Notes: generated by a model not told the origin, from the letters alone. DNA of 49,331 bases from PUPG01 sp041686485 (GCA_041686485.1 JAWLDT010000014.1:1-49331), one strand, 5' to 3'; counted from the stretch's first letter, positions 34,470 to 44,668 are shown. Program-made: numbers and translations.

Positions 34470-35435
34470 CTAGTAATAAGCCGATCGTTTTAAGTAGTGA
34501 TTGATGTAGTCATATATACCTTCTTTCAGGGAATAGAATTTTTCCGAATATCCTGCAAGGAGGAGTTTATCCATGCTGGCCTGTGTATAATACTGATAAT
34601 TATCCCTGATATTCTCCGGTGTGTCAATAAAGTTGATTTGGGATTTCTTTCCAATGGCTTCAAAAATGGCTTCTGCCAGTTCCAGAAAACTACTGGCCCT
34701 GCCGGTCCCCAGGTTATAGATCCCCGGAGCGGGCTGTTGTGTCATCATGAAATAACAGACATTTACAACATCTTTACTATAGATAAAATCCCTCCGCTGT
34801 TCGCCGTGAGCGATATTTTCGCGGTGGCTTCTGAACAGGCTAACCTCCCCGCGGGTGTCTGCTTCCCTGAATAAATGAAGGATTGCTGATGCCATACGTT
34901 TTTTGTGATATTCGTTGGGGCCATAGACATTGAAAAATTTCAGCCCTGCCCAGTAGGGTGGCTGTGTCGCTTGTTGCAACGCCCATTTATCGAAGGAATG
35001 CTTGCTCTTTCCATAGGGGTTCAAGGGTTTCAGCTGTGCTATCAGCTCGTGATTGTCCGCATACCCATGTTCCCCTGCACCATAAGTAGCTGCTGATGAA
35101 GCATATACAAGGGGTACGCCGTAGACTGTGCAAGCTTCCCAGACCGATTTGGAATACTGAAGATTAAGGCGGTCGAAGATGGCTTTGTTTTGTTCGGCCG
35201 TGTTAGTCCTGGCTCCAAGATGAAAGACAAAAGAGACGTGGTGATGGTTTTGTTTGAACCACTCAAAAAAAGCCTCTCTGTTAACCTGCTTCCGAAATTG
35301 TTTACCGGCCAGGTTTTTCATCTTTTCAGGACTGGCAAAATCATCTACCAGGACGAGATCGCCATGTCCCTCCCTGTTTAGTTTACCTGCCAGGCAACTA
35401 CCAATAAATCCGGCAGCACCGGTTATGACGATCAT
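34470..35435 (-). CDS. hldD: ADP-L-glycero-D-manno-heptose 6-epimerase
   Basis: A 321-residue extended SDR. The NAD(P) motif GAAGFIGS (residues 6-13) and the active-site Tyr141-x3-Lys145 (NPYGKSKHSFDKW) fit the HldD/RfaD family, which epimerises ADP-heptose for the lipopolysaccharide inner core. Its presence suggests a heptose-containing LPS, although other hld genes are not in the window. It is 30 bases after the MFS gene on the same strand and is probably co-transcribed. Confidence 0.92.
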   Translation of the reverse strand: MIVITGAAGFIGSCLAGKLNREGHGDLVLVDDFASPEKMKNLAGKQFRKQVNREAFFEWFKQNHHHVSFVFHLGARTNTAEQNKAIFDRLNLQYSKSVWEACTVYGVPLVYASSAATYGAGEHGYADNHELIAQLKPLNPYGKSKHSFDKWALQQATQPPYWAGLKFFNVYGPNEYHKKRMASAILHLFREADTRGEVSLFRSHRENIAHGEQRRDFIYSKDVVNVCYFMMTQQPAPGIYNLGTGRASSFLELAEAIFEAIGKKSQINFIDTPENIRDNYQYYTQASMDKLLLAGYSEKFYSLKEGIYDYINHYLKRSAYY

Positions 35436-35465
35436 AATAAGTTTTTTGCAAAAATAAGCTTTTTA

Positions 35466-37397
35466 TCAGTCGTTTTTGTTCGGCAACTCCAGCCCGTAAC
35501 CGGAGGTCTTGTCTTCACGTTTCAACAAAAAGGCAAAAATTAAACCAAAGAACCCCAATACGGAGAATACCAGCATGGGGTTGGTATAATCCAATGGTTT
35601 GATCACTTCAGCGGTATGTTCGCCTTTGTCAAGGCCAAAATAGGCGGGATCGGCATAGGCCAGTCGACCCAGCCCCATCGGGATCTCAAATGACCCATCT
35701 TCTTCCAGGTAAAAACTTATACGTTCCTCCCATACCTCTTCATTGGTTTCGCGATCATAGAGATGGATGCTTCCACGCAATGTATTGCCAAAAAGATGGG
35801 CATGGCGTTGATCAACCCGTTCCCTGAAGAAATGTTCCTCATCAGCTGTAAATGCTTTATCCAACAGATGTACTTCTTCTGACCTGCGGCTGATAATAAT
35901 CTCTGCATTATAGAGGTGCTCATCACTCAGCTGGGCGAAATCAACATTAGCTATAACGTCGCCATAGCCAAACCGGATATCAAATTGACCTTCATCATCG
36001 GTGGTAACCATGTGCATCTCACGCCATATCACATCACCACTGATGCTATCTTCGAACACGGAGGTGTTGACATGGATCGTCATGTTGGCGTTCGGTTCCT
36101 GTTGACGGTCAATATATGTACCGGTATATCGAAGGTCAGCCTCCTGTATTTCCTGGTATTGATTGGTTTCAATTTCTGTCCGGTAGAAAGGGTTAGAGGC
36201 ATCAACCACCCATCCGATAATGATGGGAAAAATCCATAGTCCGATGTTTTGAACCGAGAACATGAACCCGTAGGCTGTTCCGATCTTACTTTGTCTGACA
36301 ATTTTGGTAACGGCAGGCCACATGGCTGCAGGCACAAGTGAAAAGGCAATACCAAGGAGTACGATGGGTACCCTGGGCTCAATGTAGGTTTTGGCGAACA
36401 TCAGGTGGGCAATGATCAGCAGTGCGGAGCCGAGGTACATCAGTGTGGCGCTTTTGCCCTTGTTGTCGGCAATCCACCCGAATAATGGTGTTAGTAATAT
36501 CGTCCCATACATGAGGTAGGAAGTGACATCCCCGGCCAACTCTCGTGGCATGGAAAATTTATTCATCAGGAGGTCGGGGGCAAATTTCAGAAATGGGAAA
36601 ACGGCCGAGTAGAAGGTGACACAGAGCAGGGTAATATAAATTACCGAGCGGTTGGTGACAAGGTCTTTCAGGTCTTTCCAGTGGAATTCGTCTTCCGGGT
36701 CTTTGGTGTCGATCTCTACCTGACGGTCAATTTTTACATCCAGGATCATGTAGATCAGGAAGGCAAGCAGGCCGAGCCATAGCAGCAGTGCACCAAACCA
36801 GATGGCTGTCGTCCATTCCGGGTATATCAACCTGGGAGAAAGGGTAAAAGCCAGTGCAGCTCCCAGGCGGCCAATGGCCAGGTTAAGACCTAATGCCAAT
36901 GCAAGTTCTTTTCCTTTAAACCATTTCACAATTACTTTTGACAATACCACGATGCTGGTTTCAGCGCCAAGGCCGAAGATGAAGAACCCAAGCGACATCA
37001 TCTTCAGGGCTGGTGAGTAGTTTGTCAGAAAGGAGTTCATGAAGTTATAGCCAAAGCCGCCATCGAGAAATGTGTCCGTTGCACCATAGGCCGTGATCGT
37101 ACCACCCACAGCCATCAGGAAAACAAAAGAAAAACCTGTTATTCGTATGCCAATGCGGTCAAGGATGATCCCCCCGACAACCGCCATGGCTAAAAACACA
37201 TTGGGAATGGAATAAGCCGAAATAAAAAAACCGTACTCTGCTGTGGTAAAACCCAGGTTCATACGGATTAAGTCTGCCAGCGGGGCAAGGGCGTCATAAA
37301 AATAATAGTTGGTGGCCATGCCAAAACTGGCTATTATCAATACAATCCACCTTGCTGTCTTCGATTCTCGAAGCGTTCTCCTGATGCGTGCTACCAT
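35466..37397 (-). CDS. MFS transporter with large periplasmic insert
   Basis: A 643-residue major facilitator protein, about 200 residues longer than usual. Eleven membrane helices occupy residues 1 to about 401 (the first is WIVLIIASFGMATNYYF; the eleventh is GLWIFPIIIGWVVDA). A polar, beta-rich stretch of about 205 residues (402-606) follows, and helix twelve is PMLVFSVLGFFGLIFAFLL (607-625). With the N-terminus inside, the insert is periplasmic. It contains two similar halves, each with a Trp-Glu/Arg-Glu start, an E/D-G-x-F-x-I core and an AE(V/I)I end (about 453-502 and 552-600). The transported solute is unknown; sugar-phosphate or nitrate-type relatives are possible. It lies in a run with MerR (upstream) and hldD (downstream). 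Confidence 0.85.
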   Translation of the reverse strand: MVARIRRTLRESKTARWIVLIIASFGMATNYYFYDALAPLADLIRMNLGFTTAEYGFFISAYSIPNVFLAMAVVGGIILDRIGIRITGFSFVFLMAVGGTITAYGATDTFLDGGFGYNFMNSFLTNYSPALKMMSLGFFIFGLGAETSIVVLSKVIVKWFKGKELALALGLNLAIGRLGAALAFTLSPRLIYPEWTTAIWFGALLLWLGLLAFLIYMILDVKIDRQVEIDTKDPEDEFHWKDLKDLVTNRSVIYITLLCVTFYSAVFPFLKFAPDLLMNKFSMPRELAGDVTSYLMYGTILLTPLFGWIADNKGKSATLMYLGSALLIIAHLMFAKTYIEPRVPIVLLGIAFSLVPAAMWPAVTKIVRQSKIGTAYGFMFSVQNIGLWIFPIIIGWVVDASNPFYRTEIETNQYQEIQEADLRYTGTYIDRQQEPNANMTIHVNTSVFEDSISGDVIWREMHMVTTDDEGQFDIRFGYGDVIANVDFAQLSDEHLYNAEIIISRRSEEVHLLDKAFTADEEHFFRERVDQRHAHLFGNTLRGSIHLYDRETNEEVWEERISFYLEEDGSFEIPMGLGRLAYADPAYFGLDKGEHTAEVIKPLDYTNPMLVFSVLGFFGLIFAFLLKREDKTSGYGLELPNKND

Positions 37398-37481
37398 GAT
37401 GTGTTTTTTGTATTAAGATATGTTTGCATTAGAAAAATATGAGACCTTACAATGTGATTCCATGTAAAATACGTTTGTCTA

Positions 37482-37817
37482 TTATAGCCTGCTTTTGATG
37501 TTGGTCAGGAAATCGTGCATCTTATTTAAAGTTTTGACAATTTCCAGGTCTTTCCTGATATCATCAGGGTTCTTTTTGATCTTTGCGGATGCCCCTTTCA
37601 ACGTATATCCCCTTTCCTTTACAAGGTGATAAATCATGTGAAAATTGTCCACATCTTTTTGGGTAAATAGGCGGTTGCCTTTTTTGTTTTTATGCGGCCT
37701 GATAATATCGAACTCCTTTTCCCAGAAGCGGATAAGAGAAGTGTTAACGCCGAACATACGGGCTACTTCTCCGATAGGGTAGTAGATTTTTTCGGATCCC
37801 GGTTGTTCTTTCGCCAT
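37482..37817 (-). CDS. MerR-family transcriptional regulator
   Basis: A 111-residue regulator. A winged helix-turn-helix of the MerR type spans about residues 10-80 (YYPIGEVARMFGVNTSLIRFWEKEF ... RLFTQKDVDNFHMIYHLVKERGYTLKGA). The remainder is a short helix, with no effector-binding domain and no Cys for metals. Similar short MerR proteins are common in Bacteroidota and are usually found near M23 peptidase genes; here the peptidase ends 30 bases upstream. The target is unknown. Confidence 0.92.
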   Translation of the reverse strand: MAKEQPGSEKIYYPIGEVARMFGVNTSLIRFWEKEFDIIRPHKNKKGNRLFTQKDVDNFHMIYHLVKERGYTLKGASAKIKKNPDDIRKDLEIVKTLNKMHDFLTNIKSRL

Positions 37818-37847
37818 GGATAGGTGTTTTAGCGTCTGTCAATATAA

Positions 37848-38816
37848 TTAAGACAGTGACTGGTTCACACGGGAAGCCCTTTCAATAATGATTTCGAATT
37901 CAGCAGGAGTAAGGTCGCTATAAAAATAGTGTACCGGGTTGACGGTGTTTCCGTCACGTTGAACCTCATAGTGGAGATGGGGTGCTGTGGATGTGCCTGT
38001 GTTGCCAACTTTGCCAATTACTTCCCCTCTTGTTACCTTTTGTCCCGGACGTACATTATATTCGCTCATGTGCGCATAAAGGGTTTTATAGCCATAACCA
38101 TGATCGATAACAACCATACGTCCGTAACCATAATTGTTTCGCTCTACTTTTTCGACAATGCCGTCGCCTGTTGAGTAAATAGGTGTGCCTGTGGGGGCGG
38201 TAAAGTCGACACCCGTATGCATACGCATGGTTTTATAAATAGGGTGAATGCGACGGCCATAACCGGACATAAGTCTTTTGGTTCCTTTTTCTAATGGCAC
38301 AATGGCCGGAATGGATGCCAACATTTCAGCTTTATTCTGTGCCATGTCAAAAACCTCATCATATGACTTTGACTGGATATACAGCTGACTGGCAAGTTGA
38401 TCCATTCGTTGCATTGTCCTGGACATCAATTCGCTGTTCTGGTATCCGGCCAGATGAGAATAACGGTCGGTACCACCAATGGCCGCATCGCGGACAGTTC
38501 GGGGGATGGGGTCTGCCTCAAAAATTACGCGGTAAATTTGATCGTCACGTTCCTGAATGTCTTCCAGTACATTTGTAAGGACATTCAGCCGGTCGTTAAG
38601 TATTTCATATTGCACCTGAAACTGGTCTATCTCCCTTTGGAGCATACGCTCCCTGGGGGAATCAAAAAACGTAAATCCAATGAAAAGAACAATGACGGAG
38701 AAGACAAGTCCGGCCAATGCGTATCTCAAAAAAACTTTAAACTTATCCCAAAAAGATCGTTTTACAGGTTCAACCTGTAAGGACTTTGTGTTGAAACGGT
38801 AGTGAACTTGACTCAT
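37848..38816 (-). CDS. M23 family metallopeptidase, membrane-anchored
   Basis: A 322-residue envelope protein. A short cytoplasmic part is followed by one membrane helix (about 31-51), a coiled-coil region (about 55-165) and a C-terminal LytM-type domain. The zinc ligands are intact: His200-x3-Asp204 (HTGVDFTAPTG), and His280-x-His282 in APHLHYEV, with His249 in LYAHM as the extra catalytic residue. So it is probably an active peptidoglycan endopeptidase, unlike EnvC/NlpD-type activators that have lost these residues. First gene of a minus-strand run M23-MerR-MFS-hldD. Confidence 0.93.
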   Translation of the reverse strand: MSQVHYRFNTKSLQVEPVKRSFWDKFKVFLRYALAGLVFSVIVLFIGFTFFDSPRERMLQREIDQFQVQYEILNDRLNVLTNVLEDIQERDDQIYRVIFEADPIPRTVRDAAIGGTDRYSHLAGYQNSELMSRTMQRMDQLASQLYIQSKSYDEVFDMAQNKAEMLASIPAIVPLEKGTKRLMSGYGRRIHPIYKTMRMHTGVDFTAPTGTPIYSTGDGIVEKVERNNYGYGRMVVIDHGYGYKTLYAHMSEYNVRPGQKVTRGEVIGKVGNTGTSTAPHLHYEVQRDGNTVNPVHYFYSDLTPAEFEIIIERASRVNQSLS

Positions 38817-38915
38817 ATCAGTTGTTGATCAGTGAATAGTAATATTATAAGGTATTACAAAACGCCTGTATGGTTTGATTCTGCGCTCACAAACCCCAAA
38901 GTTAAAAAAATCATG

Positions 38916-38923
38916 TAATTTTG
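38916..38923 (+). promoter_or_regulatory. -7 promoter box TAATTTTG for alaS
   Basis: A perfect TAnnTTTG match 36 bases before the alaS ATG. Confidence 0.55.
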
Positions 38924-38959
38924 CCATGATTAGGAAAAATAAATTGCGTTTTTTTATAC

Positions 38960-41584
38960 ATGAAATCCTCAGAAGTTCGTAAATCTTTCCTTCGCTTTTT
39001 TGAGCGAAAAGGGCATGCAATCTATAGTTCCGCGCCAATGGTGGTCAGGAATGACCCTACTTTGATGTTTACCAACGCCGGAATGAACCAGTTTAAGGAT
39101 ATTTTTCTTGGGAATACCGTTCCGGCTCAAAACCGGGTGGCGAATTCTCAGAAATGCCTGCGCGTATCAGGTAAGCATAATGACCTGGAAGAGGTAGGGC
39201 ATGACACCTATCACCATACCATGTTTGAAATGCTCGGTAACTGGAGCTTCGGGGATTATTTTAAGAAAGAAGCCATTGCCTGGGCCTGGGAACTTCTGAC
39301 AGATACCTATGGAATAGACAAGGACCGTTTGTATGCCACTGTTTTTGAAGGCTCACCCGATGAAGGCCTGGAAGAAGACAAAGAAGCTTATGATCTTTGG
39401 AAGCCTTTCCTGCCTGATGAGCGTATCCTTTACGGCTCCAGAAAGGATAATTTCTGGGAGATGGGTGAAACAGGACCCTGTGGCCCTTGTTCGGAGATAC
39501 ATGTCGACTTGCGCAATAATCGTGACCGCAAACAGGTTGACGGGGCCACCCTGGTCAACCAGGATCATCCTTTTGTCATTGAGATATGGAACCTGGTATT
39601 TATTGAATTCAACCGAAAGGGCGATGGTAGTCTGGTGACTCTTCCGGCCAAACATGTTGATACGGGTTTGGGCTTTGAGCGCTTGTGCATGGTGCTTCAG
39701 AACAAAAATTCAAACTATGATACCGACGTCTTTCAACCTTATATTCAATTTCTTTCAAAACTGACAGGGGTTCCGTACGGAAAAGACAAGGAATCCGATA
39801 TTGCCATGCGTGTGGTTGCTGACCATCTGCGTGCTGTGGCTTTTGCCATTGCCGATGGAGAGCTGCCCTCTAATACCAGGGCGGGTTATGTGATACGTCG
39901 TATCCTGAGAAGGGCGATTCGTTATGGCTACACCTTCCTGGAAATGCGTGAGCCCTTTGTGAACCAGCTTGTGCCTGTACTGGTAAAGCATATGGGAGAA
40001 GCTTTTCCGGAACTGAAAGCCCAGCAGGACCTGATCAAAAAGGTCATTGCCGAAGAAGAGCAAACATTCCTGCGAACCCTCGAAACCGGAATCCAGAAGT
40101 TTGAACAATATCTGGCTGCCAGGCCTGAACGCAAAGTGGTGGATGGTGGGTTTGCATTTGAACTGTTTGATACTTATGGCTTTCCGATTGACCTGACTAC
40201 GTTGATGGCCAGGGAAAAAGGCAGGGAAGTGGATCTGGAAGGTTTTGAAAAAGGTATGGCTGCCCAGAAGTCACGCAGCCGTAGTGCCGCCACGGTAGAA
40301 ACGGGTGACTGGATCGAGATCAAGCCCTTTAGTGAAAAGACCCGCTTCCTCGGTTACGAGGAACTTGAAACAGAAGCCGAGGTTATTAAATACAGAAAGG
40401 TCACAAGCAAAGGGAAAACACTATACCATGTTGTACTGAGTCAGACTCCCTTCTATGCCGAATCTGGCGGCCAGGTAGGTGATCGTGGCTGGCTGGTGAT
40501 CAATGGCGAAAGCTACCCTGTTATCGACACCCAGTATGAAAACGAGCTGACCATACATGTCTTGCCAAAGTTGCCGGATATCGTGCCGGAAAAGGTAAAG
40601 GCCGTTGTTGATGGCCACAAACGGCGGCTTACAGCCAATAACCATACGGCTACCCATCTGCTGCATGCGGCCCTGAAAGAAGTGCTGGGCAGCCATGTAC
40701 AACAGAAAGGATCCCTGGTGAATGATCAACGCCTGCGTTTTGACTTTTCCCATTTCGGTAAGATGACCATGGAAGAGATTCGTGCCGTGGAGGATATTGT
40801 GAACGACAAAGTGCGTGAGAATATAGCCATGGATGAACACCGCGAAGTTACCATGGAGGAGGCCAATGATATGGGGGCAATCGGACTGTTTGGCGAAAAG
40901 TATGAAGATAAGGTGAGGGTGGTTGCCTTTGACTATGATTTTTCTTCTGAACTTTGTGGTGGCACCCATGTGAAAGCTACCGGTCAGATCGGCCTGTTCA
41001 CAATCGTTTCGGAAGGAGCGATAGCTGCAGGAATCCGCCGGGTCGAAGCCGTCACGGGCAAAGCTGCCGAACAGTATATGCAGTCAAGGATTGATGAGCT
41101 GAATGCCCTGAAAGACCTTTTGAAATATCCAAAAGATGCTGTTAAGACTTTGGAGCAAATCCTGCAGCAACATGATGAGATGAAGCGCGAAATTGCATCC
41201 ATGCAGCAGCTTCGTCTGCAACAAATAGCAGATGACCTGTCTAAGCAAGCAGAAACCGTCAACGGGATTAATTTTATCGCCACCCGTCAGCAGATGGATC
41301 CCAAAACCGCCAAAGATCTGGCTTTTCAGATGAAGAGCAATGTCAAAGACCTTTTCCTGGTCATTGCGCATGTAGCTGATGGAAAACCTGGTATTACACT
41401 GTTGATTTCTGAAAACCTGGTGAAGGAAAAAGACCTGCATGCCGGTAACCTGGTAAGGCAGTTGGCTACCCATATTAAGGGTGGTGGCGGAGGTCAGCCA
41501 TTCTTTGCTTCGGCCGGCGGAAAAGATCCGGACGGTCTCGATAAGGTGTTGGATGAAGCCAAAAAAGCTGTTGCAGAAGCATAA
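38960..41584 (+). CDS. alaS: Alanyl-tRNA synthetase
   Basis: An 874-residue class II synthetase, full length. The catalytic domain begins with MKSSEVRKSFLRFFERKGH and includes the motif-2 region around GKHNDLEEVG and MFEMLGNWSFGDYF. The editing domain carries the zinc ligands His562-x3-His566 (NHTATHLL) and Cys666-x3-His670 (LCGGTH), and the C-terminal oligomerisation domain ends in the glycine-rich GGGGGQPFFASAGG. Single gene between the divergent M23 gene and the convergent nuclease gene (15 bases apart). Confidence 0.98.
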   Translation: MKSSEVRKSFLRFFERKGHAIYSSAPMVVRNDPTLMFTNAGMNQFKDIFLGNTVPAQNRVANSQKCLRVSGKHNDLEEVGHDTYHHTMFEMLGNWSFGDYFKKEAIAWAWELLTDTYGIDKDRLYATVFEGSPDEGLEEDKEAYDLWKPFLPDERILYGSRKDNFWEMGETGPCGPCSEIHVDLRNNRDRKQVDGATLVNQDHPFVIEIWNLVFIEFNRKGDGSLVTLPAKHVDTGLGFERLCMVLQNKNSNYDTDVFQPYIQFLSKLTGVPYGKDKESDIAMRVVADHLRAVAFAIADGELPSNTRAGYVIRRILRRAIRYGYTFLEMREPFVNQLVPVLVKHMGEAFPELKAQQDLIKKVIAEEEQTFLRTLETGIQKFEQYLAARPERKVVDGGFAFELFDTYGFPIDLTTLMAREKGREVDLEGFEKGMAAQKSRSRSAATVETGDWIEIKPFSEKTRFLGYEELETEAEVIKYRKVTSKGKTLYHVVLSQTPFYAESGGQVGDRGWLVINGESYPVIDTQYENELTIHVLPKLPDIVPEKVKAVVDGHKRRLTANNHTATHLLHAALKEVLGSHVQQKGSLVNDQRLRFDFSHFGKMTMEEIRAVEDIVNDKVRENIAMDEHREVTMEEANDMGAIGLFGEKYEDKVRVVAFDYDFSSELCGGTHVKATGQIGLFTIVSEGAIAAGIRRVEAVTGKAAEQYMQSRIDELNALKDLLKYPKDAVKTLEQILQQHDEMKREIASMQQLRLQQIADDLSKQAETVNGINFIATRQQMDPKTAKDLAFQMKSNVKDLFLVIAHVADGKPGITLLISENLVKEKDLHAGNLVRQLATHIKGGGGGQPFFASAGGKDPDGLDKVLDEAKKAVAEA

Positions 41585-41599
41585 GGCACCGCAAGTCTG

Positions 41600-44482
41600 T
41601 CAATAACGACGGCAGAAGACTTTGAACGTACAATACTTGCAACGGTCTTCATCCTCCGTCTGAGAAAAAGGTGTTGCCGGGTCCATGATCTCCTTCAGCA
41701 AACCCTGTAACGATACTTCAAATTCAGCCAAATCACTTTTCTGAAGAATACCTTTCCCGCCTGGATGTTTCATGGTCTGTAATCCCACCGAAGGATTACG
41801 TGTAGATATGATCCCCGGTTCAATATACCGGATGTCCGGAAAATTTTTATGATACAGCCAGGCATAACAGAGCAATTGGAAGTTCCTCGCTTTGTCACTG
41901 TTTGTAAACGGTGCCGCCCACTCCTGAAAACGTAATTCGGTCGGTTGTATCTTGCCGGTTTTGTAATCAATAATACGAACGACCCCACCATGACGGTCAA
42001 TACGGTCGGCCTTGCCTTTCATGTGTATGGTGCCATCGTGATAAGGAGTGCTGCCTGCCTGAATGTCGGCTTCCAGTTTGTACTCCAGTGACTCCAGGGT
42101 GACAACAATATTTTTTTCGGCCGCCTGTGTCAGCTCCGATTTTTCCGCCACAAGAATATTCTCAAGGTAGCGCCTGATCATATGATACAACAGCAGGTTC
42201 TTGCCCTGATGAATGTTTCCGCCGCTGTATTCCCTGGCAAATAGCCGGCTGAGTGTATCCGCCAGACTGCTGGCCATGTTATCTATGATCGCAACGGTTA
42301 ACGTCTTCCCGGTATATGGCTTATATAGCTCTTCGAGGACGCCATGGACGATATTGCCGATGGTGGTTGCCTCAAGGGTCTCTTCCACCGCCTCTGTTTC
42401 GTCAAGTCCTGCCAGTCGTTCAAAATAAAACTGTAAAGGGCAGTTGATGTATTTGCTTAGCGCAGAAGGAGAAAATCCTTTCTGTGCTGCTTTGGAAAGA
42501 TCCCGGAGGATGTTGTCCGTCTTTTCGATAATTACTGCCTCTTCTTTTTTATTCACCGGAGCCGGCAGGGAGATAATCTCTTCACGGATGTGTATCGACG
42601 GATTATAATCCGGCAGCTCGTATTGAAGCTGGGTGATAAACCGGCTTTTTTCGCTGGTACCAATGTCTTGTGATTGTGTGTTGTAGATGATATAGATATT
42701 CTCTGCCCGTTGTAATAGTCTGTAGAAGTGATAGGCATAAATGGCATCCTGGTCGTGATACACCCTAAGACCAAAAGAGCGCTTGACCTCGTAAGGGATA
42801 AATGAATGACTTGCTGTGGGCTTTGGCAGGATACTTTCATTGGCCGAAAGCAGGATGACATTGGTGAAGTCGAGGCTTCGTGTTTCCAGCATCCCCATCA
42901 CCTGCAGTCCTTGCAGGGGTTCTCCGCTAAAGGAGAGCCTGGATTCGGCGGCGGCCTGTTTTAATAAACGTTGCACTGTTTTGAGGTCTTTGATAAAAGC
43001 ATAATCCTGCAGGTATGCTTCCAGACGCCTTAACAACGTAGCAAAGCTGTATAAGGATTCAAAATCAGCAAAAAAGGGGGTGTTCACAATATCCTTACCC
43101 TGACTGGCGGCCTTCTCCCTGAAAAGCCGGTCAAATGTTCCGGTAAGTTCTAACAGGTCAGAAATCATACCTTCCGGTTTTTTTTGCCTGTTTTTCTGTA
43201 AGAAAGAGAAAGCACGGGCAAATCCTTCAGGGTCGGGCGAAAAACGTTTCAACGTGTCAAAGGTACAGAAGCTCTGGTTGGATGCATTCAGGTTTTGTGT
43301 CAGTGTACTGGTGTATGTTTCCCCGTGATCTGTATCCCATAAGAGACTGCTGCTGCTATTGGAAAACAGCCGGTATATATCTTTATGATAATAGGACGGG
43401 CCGTCCTGACGCTCATGATTGCCCGGATCCGCATTCAGCTGCAGCTGGACAAGGGCGTCGAAGAAGTCGAACATGTTGGTTTTGGAAAGGGGATAGCCCA
43501 TCGTGACATTAATATCCTGAATGTCCGCCGGTAGTGTGTTCAATACCGGAATCAGCAGGTTTTCATTGGCAAGCACCAGGGCAGTATGTTCATCCCCGGT
43601 AAGGGCGGCTTCATTTCTGAGGAGATTGCCGGCAAGCCTGGCCTGGTTTACGTTTCGGGCAATACCCAAAACGTGTATATTTTTTGGGGCATGTTTAAAA
43701 TAACCGCTTTGCGCAGCAGGGGCCGGCAGGTTGAACTTTTTTCTGTATTGCCGTATGAAACGCCCGGCTTCGTGCTCCTTATCTTCGGTATAAAATGGGT
43801 CTTCGTCCGTAAGGTATTCCGCTTTATCTTCTTTCAGTAGGGTGCTAATGATCGTTTCTTCAGCCCCGGTGAGTGCATTAAATCCTGCGAAGATGGTTGT
43901 GTGGCGGGGTAGTTCCGCCGTGCCTTCAACCACCATGTTTGCCGCATGCCGTGATGAAAGGCCCTGCCATGCCAGGTTCCTTGGTAACAGGCGCTCGCTA
44001 AACTTGTTGTGATACACCTGTATCTTTTTGATGAAATCCAGGTATTGTTGCTGGAATGGAGTAAGTGGCGATCCGTCCGGGTTCCAGGTGTCGATATAGC
44101 GAATATCCTGCAGGTAGGAATAGAGCTTGTCCGGATCTGCCATGCTGTTGTCGATGTCGTCAAAATCACGGATCAAAACGGGCGACCATTGCAGGAAGCT
44201 GTCGATGCTTTCTGCCTGCCCTTTTTCCAGTTCCTGATAAACGGTATAGAGCTCAAATTGTAGTCCGATATTATCCGGGACTGTATACCCGGATATCCGG
44301 TTGATGAAATCCTCAATGCTGAGAATTTCAGGTGCCCACGCAGGCTTGTCTATAGCTGCCGCGAAATATTTTCGAATAAACAAACCCGCCCGGCGGTTCG
44401 GGGTGACAATACAGATCTCCCCGGTTTCATCAGGATATTTTTTCAGGATGTGACGGGTTACTTGATCCAGAAATGCTTCCAT
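41600..44482 (-). CDS. AddB-like PD-(D/E)XK nuclease
   Basis: A 960-residue protein of the AddB/RexB type, the second nuclease subunit of the AddAB double-strand-break repair complex. The N-terminal half keeps the helicase-like fold (CIVTPNRRAGLFIRKYF) but has no Walker A lysine loop, so it does not hydrolyse ATP there. The C-terminal PD-(D/E)XK nuclease has an IVHGVLEELY helix, the IIDYKTGKI catalytic strand (near residue 839) and the four-Cys iron-sulfur staple: one Cys near 680 (NCPLQFYFE) and Cys948, Cys951 and Cys957 (CKYCTFKVFC). No UvrD-like AddA gene adjoins it in the window; upstream of it lies the ferritin-like gene. Confidence 0.87.
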   Translation of the reverse strand: MEAFLDQVTRHILKKYPDETGEICIVTPNRRAGLFIRKYFAAAIDKPAWAPEILSIEDFINRISGYTVPDNIGLQFELYTVYQELEKGQAESIDSFLQWSPVLIRDFDDIDNSMADPDKLYSYLQDIRYIDTWNPDGSPLTPFQQQYLDFIKKIQVYHNKFSERLLPRNLAWQGLSSRHAANMVVEGTAELPRHTTIFAGFNALTGAEETIISTLLKEDKAEYLTDEDPFYTEDKEHEAGRFIRQYRKKFNLPAPAAQSGYFKHAPKNIHVLGIARNVNQARLAGNLLRNEAALTGDEHTALVLANENLLIPVLNTLPADIQDINVTMGYPLSKTNMFDFFDALVQLQLNADPGNHERQDGPSYYHKDIYRLFSNSSSSLLWDTDHGETYTSTLTQNLNASNQSFCTFDTLKRFSPDPEGFARAFSFLQKNRQKKPEGMISDLLELTGTFDRLFREKAASQGKDIVNTPFFADFESLYSFATLLRRLEAYLQDYAFIKDLKTVQRLLKQAAAESRLSFSGEPLQGLQVMGMLETRSLDFTNVILLSANESILPKPTASHSFIPYEVKRSFGLRVYHDQDAIYAYHFYRLLQRAENIYIIYNTQSQDIGTSEKSRFITQLQYELPDYNPSIHIREEIISLPAPVNKKEEAVIIEKTDNILRDLSKAAQKGFSPSALSKYINCPLQFYFERLAGLDETEAVEETLEATTIGNIVHGVLEELYKPYTGKTLTVAIIDNMASSLADTLSRLFAREYSGGNIHQGKNLLLYHMIRRYLENILVAEKSELTQAAEKNIVVTLESLEYKLEADIQAGSTPYHDGTIHMKGKADRIDRHGGVVRIIDYKTGKIQPTELRFQEWAAPFTNSDKARNFQLLCYAWLYHKNFPDIRYIEPGIISTRNPSVGLQTMKHPGGKGILQKSDLAEFEVSLQGLLKEIMDPATPFSQTEDEDRCKYCTFKVFCRRY

Positions 44483-44629
44483 GGTTGCTGTCGGTTATTG
44501 ATTCATGATATCCTGTGGTTATCGTCAGATGGTTGTCCGGAAAGAGAGCATTCGTAAAGTTTCCCTGCAAAAGTACGATTTTTTTATCCCCTTCTTCCCA
44601 GGCCGGGGCATCTTGATTTACCCGTTCTC

Positions 44630-44664
44630 TTTGGTGATTTATTGAAGTAAAAAGCCTATTTTTG
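44630..44664 (+). promoter_or_regulatory. Promoter: TTTG and TATTTTTG
   Basis: TTTG at 44630-44633 and TATTTTTG at 44657-44664, spaced by 23 bases. The predicted start of transcription is at about 44669, where the first tiny ORF begins. Confidence 0.6.
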
Positions 44665-44668
44665 TTAT

